From Chlamydiota bacterium (GTDB taxonomy: Bacteria > Chlamydiota > Chlamydiia > Chlamydiales > Rhabdochlamydiaceae): a stretch of 12,578 nt of DNA. The notes beneath the pieces are model-generated. The model did not search any database, was not told the DNA's origin, and saw only the letters and a program-made list of their open reading frames with translations. Shown in pieces: positions 6,597-12,578 of this stretch (position 1 is its first letter; every line of letters begins with the position of its first letter). The position numbers and the translations under genes are program-made. Location: assembly GCA_013041585.1 (NCBI GenBank), contig JABEVM010000133.1, positions 1-12,578 of the forward strand, in the 5' to 3' direction.

Positions 6597-7889
6597 ATGA
6601 AACTAATTATTAAAGGTCTCCTCGGCGCTTTACTCGTAACAAACGCCATCTTGTTTGCGGATGATGCGGAAGATGAACCCGAAAATAATGCTTCCGATAC
6701 AGGCGAGGGAACTTCGAAGCTTAGCGAAGAAGTTTATCAACCCAGGCCTGCAGCTAGTGCCCCGACTTACCTTGCAGGTGATTGGGGCGGACATCGCACA
6801 GCCTTAAGTAGGAAAGGAATCGATTTTGGTGTACTTCTTGTATTCGATGATTCATGGAATCTTAGTGGAGGAAAACACAGATCGCATACGCTTGGCGAGT
6901 ACGAATATCTTCTTGATGTAAGCTTCCGTCTTACAAGTGACCCTCTTTTGCATTATACTGGGGGTACTTTTTTTACAAGTTTCGAAAGCCACCATTGGAA
7001 AAATCCTTCGACGACAGTTGTAGGCGCCTTCGTTCCTATAGATACACTTGAAGCGCCTGGTTTTGATGAACTGTATTCGCTATGGTATAAACAAGCGTTC
7101 CAAAACAATAAATACTGGGTTATGGCGGGCAAAAGCGATGCCTATGATAACTTCACTATCATTCCGCATGCCTCCGCATTTATTAACTCCGGCTATACCT
7201 TCCAACCAACCATTTTATTTTTCCCGACATATCCTGATCCTGCGATGTCTATAGTTGGATTTGTAACGATTCCTTACAATATTTTTCTAACTTTAGGCGT
7301 CTTCGATGGCTCTTTAGCAGAGGGATATCACACTGGGAAGCATGGGGTTATCGGTAAATTTTTCAACAATTTACCTAAACATGCTTTTCTTATTGGTGAA
7401 GTTGATTATCAATGGGAACTGATCAAAAATTTCAGTGGTCGTTTAGGTATTGCGATATGGAAGCATACAGCAGAATTTACAAAGTTTAATGGAGGAACTC
7501 AGAAAGGAACCTGGGGCCCTTGTATTACTTTTGATCAAATTATCTACAAAAAAGATAAAGAAGAAGGTGCGTTTTTTGCTACCTATTCTTCATCCGATCC
7601 TTCTTTGAACGCAGCGCAGCGCTACATTGCAGTTGGAGCTACATGGAATGGCGCCAGGTACGGAAGGTCTGATGATGTTGTTGGCATAGGAATGAGCCGT
7701 GTGAATTTTACTCAAGATCCGGACGCAGGTTTTACAGAACATTATGAAGCCTCTTTTGAAGCTTTCTATAAACTGAGTTTCGCGAAATTTGGTTTATTCG
7801 AACCCGATTTTCAATATATTGTGCATCCAGGTGGAAAGGGACTTGAAAACGCGTGGGTTTTTACGCTTCGTTTGCAAGTAGATCTGTAA
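6597..7889 (+). CDS. OprB-family carbohydrate-selective outer-membrane porin
   Basis: An outer-membrane beta-barrel that lets small hydrophilic solutes diffuse in. The protein is 430 aa. Residues 1-21 are a signal peptide (K2, hydrophobic core, LFA before DD), followed by an acidic linker (22-55). The barrel begins with the OprB hallmark GDWGGHR (61-67) in YLAGDWGGHRTALSRKGI. It ends with QYIVHPGG (406-413) and a final amphipathic strand, terminating in leucine rather than the usual phenylalanine. Alternating aromatic/hydrophobic strands run throughout. The C. trachomatis member of this family, CT372/AaxA, helps arginine uptake beside a decarboxylase and an antiporter. Those partners are absent here, so the substrate is unknown. 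The frame extends upstream to an ATG at 6558, but the 13 extra residues would spoil the signal peptide; 6597 is preferred even though its ribosome site is weak. The gene converges on the RpiB-like gene, nine bases away. Confidence 0.9.
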   Translation: MKLIIKGLLGALLVTNAILFADDAEDEPENNASDTGEGTSKLSEEVYQPRPAASAPTYLAGDWGGHRTALSRKGIDFGVLLVFDDSWNLSGGKHRSHTLGEYEYLLDVSFRLTSDPLLHYTGGTFFTSFESHHWKNPSTTVVGAFVPIDTLEAPGFDELYSLWYKQAFQNNKYWVMAGKSDAYDNFTIIPHASAFINSGYTFQPTILFFPTYPDPAMSIVGFVTIPYNIFLTLGVFDGSLAEGYHTGKHGVIGKFFNNLPKHAFLIGEVDYQWELIKNFSGRLGIAIWKHTAEFTKFNGGTQKGTWGPCITFDQIIYKKDKEEGAFFATYSSSDPSLNAAQRYIAVGATWNGARYGRSDDVVGIGMSRVNFTQDPDAGFTEHYEASFEAFYKLSFAKFGLFEPDFQYIVHPGGKGLENAWVFTLRLQVDL

Positions 7890-7898
7890 AGTCGGAAT

Positions 7899-8354
7899 TT
7901 AATTTTTTTTCTGGTTGGATTCAATTTGCTTGATTCGCTCCATTTGAAGAAGGTTCCACTCATCCGTGCTATATGGAGTTTCAAACCAAGCGTCCAAAAT
8001 TTCCTTGAGAATAGGTGGTGATGTCATACGAAGGCTTAGAGCTAGGACATTCGCATGGTTCCAAATTCTAGATCCTTTTGCAGTTTCTGCATCTGCGCAG
8101 AGGGCTGCTCGAATTCCCAAGACTTTATTAGCAATGAGGCTACAGCCGGTTCCTGTCCAGCAAAGAACAATTCCTTCCTCTGCGTTGCCTTTGGTGATTT
8201 CTTCCATGGCCTGCAGAGTGACTTCAGTCCAGTCTCTTGCTTTCTCATTTTTCTTCGGACCAAAATACAGTACCTCATGACCTCTTTTTTTGATTTCTTC
8301 TAAAAGGGTATCGATGATGGGGAGGTACTCATCGGAGCTGACAACAATTCTCAT
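7899..8354 (-). CDS. rpiB: RpiB/LacA/LacB-family sugar-phosphate isomerase, variant active site
   Basis: A small cytosolic Rossmann-like isomerase (151 aa) of the family that interconverts ribose-5-phosphate and ribulose-5-phosphate or related sugar phosphates. The fold signatures are visible: VVSSDE at 4-9, LCWTGTG at 64-70 followed by ANKV, GIRAALC at 80-86, and NHANVLALSLR at 99-109. C65 matches the catalytic cysteine of E. coli RpiB. Two other positions differ: W98 replaces the ring-opening histidine (H99 in E. coli), and E9 replaces the histidine of the SDH motif. H100 replaces the next acidic residue. A known RpiB-like subgroup with CWTGTG may use another sugar phosphate, such as a tetrose, so the ribose-phosphate role is not certain. 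AAGG lies six bases before the ATG. It follows the PAS-receiver gene on the same strand after a hairpin, so co-transcription is uncertain. Confidence 0.85.
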   Translation of the reverse strand: MRIVVSSDEYLPIIDTLLEEIKKRGHEVLYFGPKKNEKARDWTEVTLQAMEEITKGNAEEGIVLCWTGTGCSLIANKVLGIRAALCADAETAKGSRIWNHANVLALSLRMTSPPILKEILDAWFETPYSTDEWNLLQMERIKQIESNQKKN

Positions 8355-8430
8355 AAAAAACCTTGTTCAAGAGAAACGATAATATAGCAGGTAAGAGATT
8401 TTTTAGAAGGCGATATTAAGTAGTAGAAGA

Positions 8431-8462
8431 GGGAAGAAGAGAAACGTGTTTTTCTTCTTCCC
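8431..8462 (-). terminator. 14-bp hairpin between the receiver gene and the RpiB-like gene
   Basis: The arms 8431-8444 (GGGAAGAAGAGAAA) and 8449-8462 (TTTTTCTTCTTCCC) pair over 14 bp with a single G-T wobble around the loop CGTG. It lies 27 bases after the stop at 8490 in the direction of transcription. No long T tract follows the stem on the minus strand. It probably ends or attenuates transcription from the receiver gene before the RpiB-like gene. Confidence 0.6.
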
Positions 8463-8489
8463 GTGAAGAATTAGATCGTTGATGAAGAG

Positions 8490-9287
8490 TTACACCTTAG
8501 GCCAATGCTGGGTTAAGAACATTTTCATAGATTGAGTCAGAATCGGCTTTGGAATAAAATCATCAAATAGATCTCTAGAAAGAACCTCTTTTCGTGCTGC
8601 CCTTGCCTGCGCTTCTTTTTCTTCATTAGGCTCTTTCAGATATACAAACTCTGTAGTAGAGGAATCGAAAAGAATAGCTGAGCGTGCACGTCCTTCGGCT
8701 TTTTCGAAGTCTCTTATTTCTTTTGTTGCTTGTATTCCATATTTATTCGGCATTTGATTGTCCATAATGATAAAGGAATAAGAACGGGATTTAGCAGCTG
8801 CTACACCTAGTTCCCCATCTTCTGCGACTTGGATTTGATTTGGTTTAAATCCAAGGTTGGTCAAGCTCCTTTTTATGGAGAGAATAGCCGACGACGTGTC
8901 TTCTACAATGAGAATGCTTATTCTATCCTTTAGCTCGAGAGTCCCTTCTACGATCTCGCAATTATCGGGGGGTGTTGGTAAGGAGAGAACTTTATTGCCT
9001 GTTTGTCGATCTTCTCCGAGTATTTCGATCTTTCCCTCCCATTGCTTCCCTGCGTTATTTCTAAATATAAAGGTCAGCATCGGAAGCCGCGCTAAGTTTA
9101 TATTTGCTTCAATGGGATGCATGAGCGTCGTAATAGGCTGGTTAGTGAATGGGGCGCCAGGAGATATAAATAATTCTTGAGCAGTTTCGTTTGCGTCCAA
9201 AATATTGTTTAAGGTATCAACCTCTACACAAGGAACGCCTTGGATTGCATACTGGGATAAATTAGTACTTAACGCTATAGATGCCAT
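8490..9287 (-). CDS. PAS-like plus receiver-domain signalling protein without output domain
   Basis: The protein is 265 aa. Residues about 18-91 look like a PAS-type sensor segment: VEVDTLNNILDANETAQELF, then a strand pair ending WEGKIEIL. From 123 to 262 there is a CheY-like receiver. Its acidic pair is E129/D130 (ILIVEDT), the phospho-acceptor is D176 (IIMDNQMP), the switch serine is S209/S210 (ILFDSST), and the conserved lysine is K247 (IPKPI). All key residues are present, so it should accept a phosphoryl group. The segment between strands 4 and 5 (about 214-240) is longer than normal and charged. There is no DNA-binding or enzymatic output domain, and no histidine kinase lies in the window. 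It may act in a phosphorelay or by protein contact. The start at 9287 has AGGAGA eight bases upstream. Partner unknown. Confidence 0.87.
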   Translation of the reverse strand: MASIALSTNLSQYAIQGVPCVEVDTLNNILDANETAQELFISPGAPFTNQPITTLMHPIEANINLARLPMLTFIFRNNAGKQWEGKIEILGEDRQTGNKVLSLPTPPDNCEIVEGTLELKDRISILIVEDTSSAILSIKRSLTNLGFKPNQIQVAEDGELGVAAAKSRSYSFIIMDNQMPNKYGIQATKEIRDFEKAEGRARSAILFDSSTTEFVYLKEPNEEKEAQARAARKEVLSRDLFDDFIPKPILTQSMKMFLTQHWPKV

Positions 9288-9295
9288 GGAATGAA

Positions 9296-9301
9296 TCTCC
9301 T
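9296..9301 (-). promoter_or_regulatory. Shine-Dalgarno site of the receiver gene
   Basis: AGGAGA on the minus strand ends eight bases before the ATG at 9287 and supports that start. In the remaining gap to 9513 I found no convincing promoter for this gene or for the divergent acyltransferase gene. Confidence 0.75.
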
Positions 9302-9513
9302 AAAATTTGATAAAGCTCCAAAATGTTCTATATCATCTTTTGCAGCAATAGAATTGGAAACAAAATGATGAAACAATACAAAATGCCAGAGATGATAGAG
9401 AGGGGATGAATTGAAGGCATTCATAAAGAATTATTTGTCAATCGGCCTGTGTAAGGGCTTGTCTTTTCTTGTAGATAACTGATAACAACATTGGATGAAA
9501 TATAGGAATTTTC

Positions 9514-10689
9514 ATGACGCTACTAAGAGAAGTCTCAGAAATTGAACAAGCTTATATTCGCGCCAATATGTCTATTTATATGCGCTTTGCGATTCAAGGA
9601 GATTTTTTTAAACAGGATGTAAAGCGTGCTATGATAAAATTAGCTGTAAAACATCCATTTCTTCGAGCTGTGATTGAGGGCAGCGCTTTTGTAGAAAAAG
9701 AGCAATTCAATCCGGACTTGCACTTAGAGCAAGTTTCACTTATTGAAGAGAATGAAATTGTATTTCGAAGAAAACTTGATTTTTCTGAGAAGTTATTCCA
9801 TATGATTTTTCATTTAGAAGAAGGAAAAGTACAATTTCTTCTTATTGTGCACCATGTAATTGCTGATGGAGCTTCAGCGATTTTTTTAGCAGATGACTAT
9901 GCCAGGTTCCTTCTAGATGTCTCTTATGAAGAAATGAGCTTCCCTGTTCCAGAGCCCATTGAAGATTTCCTTGATTTTATACCTTCGGAAAAAGAGATAA
10001 CTGAATATGCTAATACATTTCTTAAGAAGCTTGAGTCGCACTGGCCAAAATCTGTTCCACTTTTACATCCAGATACTCCCTTAGCTCTGCTAAAGAATAA
10101 AAATACGATACTTTGTATTGAATCAGAGCGGTTAATGCAGATCGTGGATTTTGCTAAAAGAAAAAGCTTATCTGTGAACGCCGTCCTCACGGCTTTGCTC
10201 ATTTTATCGCTGAAAGTACAGGGGAATGTTTGCATTGGCTCTTCTGTGGATCTACGAAAGAGGATGAAAAAAGCACTTCAAAGGGTTTTGCTCACAGCTC
10301 CAGTAGAAGCTTTTTTGCTTATTGAAGTGAAACCGGAAGATACACTTGAAAGTGTCGCCAGATCTTATCAACAAAAACTGATAGAGCATGTTAACTCAAA
10401 AGATTTGCTCCTTCAGCACTATAGCATCTTACGACGAAAGCTAAATCCGATGGATTTTGGTCTGCTTTTTTATCTCTCAAATGTAGGGAGAGCGAATTTT
10501 TCAGAAAATAGTAGTGATAAAATTTTGCATCTATCTTTTCATGCTCCCGCCGTCATCAACTGCCCATTCATAGCATGTGTGACCCATCAAGGGCAGATGT
10601 GTTTAAGCCTGAACTACACGGATCCTTGGATAGCCCCTTCATTAGTAGATCAAATGATGAGTTCACTCATCTCTTTTTCTTTAGAATAA
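9514..10689 (+). CDS. Stand-alone condensation-superfamily acyltransferase (PapA5/alcohol acetyltransferase-like)
   Basis: A 391-aa cytosolic protein with no signal peptide or carrier-protein domain. Residues 110-121 contain the catalytic motif HHVIADG (113-119; H114 is the presumed base and D118 the structural aspartate), as in NRPS condensation domains, chloramphenicol acetyltransferase and PapA acyltransferases. The N-terminal half (22-130) and C-terminal half (about 205-390) match the two-lobed fold. Further family hallmarks are SSVDLRKR (243-250), equivalent to the DLR element of PapA-type enzymes, SNVG (322-325), and a final LNYTDP strand (366-371). Such enzymes transfer an acyl group from CoA or a carrier protein to an alcohol or amine. 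No synthetase, ketosynthase or carrier gene is nearby, so the substrates cannot be named. AGGA lies six bases before the ATG. It is divergent from the receiver gene and precedes the methyltransferase pair after 145 bases. Confidence 0.8.
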   Translation: MTLLREVSEIEQAYIRANMSIYMRFAIQGDFFKQDVKRAMIKLAVKHPFLRAVIEGSAFVEKEQFNPDLHLEQVSLIEENEIVFRRKLDFSEKLFHMIFHLEEGKVQFLLIVHHVIADGASAIFLADDYARFLLDVSYEEMSFPVPEPIEDFLDFIPSEKEITEYANTFLKKLESHWPKSVPLLHPDTPLALLKNKNTILCIESERLMQIVDFAKRKSLSVNAVLTALLILSLKVQGNVCIGSSVDLRKRMKKALQRVLLTAPVEAFLLIEVKPEDTLESVARSYQQKLIEHVNSKDLLLQHYSILRRKLNPMDFGLLFYLSNVGRANFSENSSDKILHLSFHAPAVINCPFIACVTHQGQMCLSLNYTDPWIAPSLVDQMMSSLISFSLE

Positions 10690-10834
10690 TAGAGGAAGTA
10701 AAAAGAAATATTGAATCCACGAAATAATAAGTGTTTTTTACGAACTTTTCCTTTGGAAAAATGCTAAATCTCTCATAAAATTACTAAAGGCTCTTTAGCT
10801 GAAATAAGTAGAAGTGGAAAATATATTTTAAAAA

Positions 10835-11611
10835 ATGGGGTGTATGAAAAACAAGATAAACAAGCAAAGAAAAGAACTTAAGTATTATGGTCTGCATGCT
10901 TGTTTAGCCCTATGGGAAAAAAGACCTCAAGATATCATTCGAGTCTATCTCGACCAGTCCAATGTAAACACATTTACTCCTCTTTTAAAATGGTGCGCAC
11001 AGCAAAAAAAAGCCTATCATATCATTCCAGATGCTGAGCTTGATAAAGTGAGTGATTCTGTCCATCATGAAGGTGTGTGTATCTTAGCAAGGGAATTGCC
11101 ATTTTTAACACCTGAAGAGTTGATGACTTCTCTAGGAAAAGGAAACCAAAAAGTCTGTTTACTTTACTTGGATGGGGTGCAAAATCCGCATAATCTTGGA
11201 TCCATTATGCGCAGTTGCGCACATTTTGGAATTCCTTATATCCTCGGAGAAGAAGGAAAGTTGCCGGCTTTATCACCTTCAGCTTGCCGTATTGCTAAAG
11301 GTGGAGCTGAGATCGTAAGGCTTGTACTACTATCAAAACCGATTCAAACCCTAGATCAATTGAAGAAAAAGGGATTTTCTTTCATTGGAACTTCCTCGCA
11401 TGGAGGCGTCTCGCTGTATCAGTTTTCCTTTCCATCCAGATCTATTCTTGCAATCGGTTCTGAAGCGCATGGAATTAGCAATACCTTTTTAAAGATGGCG
11501 ATGAGTAAAATTCAAATTCCAGGTAGCGGGCTTGTTGAAAGTTTGAATGTGTCTGTTGCTACAAGTCTTTGCATGGGTGAATATTTCCGTCAGCATATGG
11601 GCAAACCATGA
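10835..11611 (+). CDS. TrmH/SpoU-family RNA 2'-O-ribose methyltransferase
   Basis: A SPOUT-class enzyme that methylates a ribose 2'-OH in rRNA or tRNA using S-adenosylmethionine. The protein is 258 aa. Residues about 16-88 form the small N-terminal RNA-binding domain seen in RlmB-like members (YGLHACLALWEK at the start, HHEGVCILA at the end). The catalytic knot domain carries motif 1 NPHNLGSIMR (117-126, N117 and R126), motif 2 AIGSEAHGIS (206-215, E210) and motif 3 IPGSGLVESLNVSVA (228-242, N238). All are intact. Target unknown: RlmB, TrmH and YfiF-like proteins share these motifs. Two starts are possible, ATG at 10835 and ATG at 10844. Neither has a good ribosome site, though GGGGTG between them could weakly serve the second. 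The stop overlaps the next gene's ATG by four bases (ATGA), so the pair is probably translationally coupled. Confidence 0.9.
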   Translation: MGCMKNKINKQRKELKYYGLHACLALWEKRPQDIIRVYLDQSNVNTFTPLLKWCAQQKKAYHIIPDAELDKVSDSVHHEGVCILARELPFLTPEELMTSLGKGNQKVCLLYLDGVQNPHNLGSIMRSCAHFGIPYILGEEGKLPALSPSACRIAKGGAEIVRLVLLSKPIQTLDQLKKKGFSFIGTSSHGGVSLYQFSFPSRSILAIGSEAHGISNTFLKMAMSKIQIPGSGLVESLNVSVATSLCMGEYFRQHMGKP

Positions 11612-12507
11612 CAGTAACAGGATATTTGGCTCCTCTTGACATGGAAGAGCTTCTTAAAAAAGAACTGAAAAATATTCTTCATCAGTATGACAGGTTGATC
11701 TTAGCTGAAGGCCCACCACAAAAAGTATATTGGGTGCAAAATATTTGGTTTGATACGCAGGTGATCCCTTTTACTTCTATTTCAGATGCGGCAAAAAAAC
11801 TCCGCGAGCTTCAAAAGCTTTGGTCACTGTATCCTTACCAAAATATACGAAGGGCAGGGCTTATCACTTCTAGCCTTCCTTATTTTTCTCCAAAACCTCT
11901 TGTGTTTCCAGCTACAATGCCTACTTCTCCATTAGGATCTTGGACACTTTTAGATTCGGAGACTCTTTTGGCGTCCGCACATTGCTCAAGCCCTTTTGCG
12001 CAAGGTGAAGTGCATTTTCAAGAAAGTAAAATTCCTCCAAGCAGAGCCTATCTTAAACTTTGGGAGGCGCTCACAAGAATCGGAAAAGTGCCGAAACCTT
12101 CTGAGATATGTTTAGAAGTAGGTGCAAGCCCTGGAAGTTGGACATGGGTATTACAAGAGCTAGGAGCTCATGTGATCGCAGTTGATAAAGCGCCTTTAGC
12201 TCCTTCCATTGCAAATCTTCCCAACGTAACCTTTTTAAAAAAAGATGCTTTTTCTCTTGGCGCATCAGATCTACCTAAATTAGATTGGATTTTCAGCGAT
12301 GTAATTTGCTATCCGGAAAAACTTCTTTCATGGATAAAAAAGTGGCTTGAGAGTACTCCTGAAGTCAATTTTGTTTGTACAATCAAATTTCAAGGTGAAA
12401 TTGATTATGATATCATCAGAGAATTTGAGAAAATTTCTGGCAGCACTATATTGCATCTTTTTCACAACAAACATGAACTTACCTGGATGAAAATTCGAAA
12501 TTCGTGA
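11608..12507 (+). CDS. RlmM/FtsJ-like 2'-O-ribose RNA methyltransferase
   Basis: The protein is 299 aa. The N-terminal part (1-140) has no obvious catalytic motif and is likely the RNA-binding region, as in RlmM. The Rossmann methyltransferase domain starts near 144. SAM-binding motif I is LEVGASPGSWTW (169-180), followed by AVDKA (191-195). The K-D-K-E catalytic tetrad of the FtsJ/RrmJ class is complete: K150 (RAYLKLW), D231 (FSDV), K260 (CTIKF) and E290 (KHELTW). The GASPGSWTW and N(K/R)HE signatures resemble E. coli RlmM, which modifies C2498 of 23S rRNA, but this protein is shorter, so the exact target is inferred. The start overlaps the preceding SpoU-family gene by four bases, suggesting an operon of two RNA ribose methyltransferases acting on rRNA. 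Codons and composition look like the neighbours. Confidence 0.85.
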   Translation: MTVTGYLAPLDMEELLKKELKNILHQYDRLILAEGPPQKVYWVQNIWFDTQVIPFTSISDAAKKLRELQKLWSLYPYQNIRRAGLITSSLPYFSPKPLVFPATMPTSPLGSWTLLDSETLLASAHCSSPFAQGEVHFQESKIPPSRAYLKLWEALTRIGKVPKPSEICLEVGASPGSWTWVLQELGAHVIAVDKAPLAPSIANLPNVTFLKKDAFSLGASDLPKLDWIFSDVICYPEKLLSWIKKWLESTPEVNFVCTIKFQGEIDYDIIREFEKISGSTILHLFHNKHELTWMKIRNS

Positions 12508-12578
12508 GGTGCGTCTGCAAGCATTTACCTCGTAATTTTCATTTATCTTATACTTTATAAAAAAAGTTGTTTCACAAG

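Noticed and set aside
7966..8303. Overlapping frames on both strands inside the RpiB-like gene
   Set aside because: The RpiB-like frame has clear family motifs; the others are its shadows.
9302..9513. Possible divergent promoters between the receiver and acyltransferase genes
   Set aside because: TTGACA- and TATAGA-like hexamers occur, but none pair at 16-18 base spacing.
10784..10798. Small CTAAAG-gct-CTTTAG hairpin before the SpoU-family gene
   Set aside because: Only 6 bp with a 3-base loop and no T tract, about 95 bases after the previous stop; not convincing as a terminator.

Overview
The window looks like chromosome from a member of the Chlamydiota, most likely an environmental Parachlamydiales-type lineage. 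The base composition is AT-rich. The clearest lineage signal is a block in which a PIN-PhoH gene (5152-6465, +) is divergent from a small cysteine-motif protein (4158-4886, -), followed by a secreted protein with two bacterial SH3 domains (2638-3855, -). From memory this matches the Chlamydia trachomatis order CT015 (phoH), CT016, CT017 (the Ctad1 invasin). The assignment rests on protein motifs and remembered gene order, not on a database search.

Layout from left to right. 150-989 (+) is pssA, phosphatidylserine synthase, with all catalytic residues present. It converges on 1033-2427 (-), a protein with a signal peptide and an aminoglycoside-phosphotransferase/protein-kinase-like fold. An intrinsic terminator (2591-2628) closes the SH3-domain gene 2638-3855 (-). 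Next are a roughly 300-base intergenic stretch with two inverted repeats and the SWIM-finger-like gene 4158-4886 (-). A divergent control region follows with a near-consensus -35/-10 promoter for the minus-strand gene, then phoH with a GTG start. 6597-7889 (+) is an OprB-family outer-membrane porin. It converges, 9 bases apart, on 7899-8354 (-), an RpiB/LacAB-family sugar-phosphate isomerase with a non-canonical active site. Upstream of that on the same strand is 8490-9287 (-), a PAS-like plus receiver-domain protein with no output domain. On the plus strand come a stand-alone condensation-superfamily acyltransferase (9514-10689) and two RNA methyltransferase genes that overlap by four bases (10835-11611, SpoU/TrmH type; 11608-12507, RlmM/FtsJ type).

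The genes do not form one pathway. They group as envelope and host-interface functions (PssA, SH3-domain protein, OprB porin, secreted kinase-like protein), RNA metabolism (PhoH, two methyltransferases) and signalling or small metabolism (PAS-REC, RpiB-like, acyltransferase). The most interesting items are the Ctad1-like invasin candidate in its conserved neighbourhood, the exported kinase-fold protein, the orphan condensation-type acyltransferase and the SWIM-like protein with a duplicated cysteine motif. I saw no tRNA, rRNA, CRISPR array, insertion sequence or phage gene.
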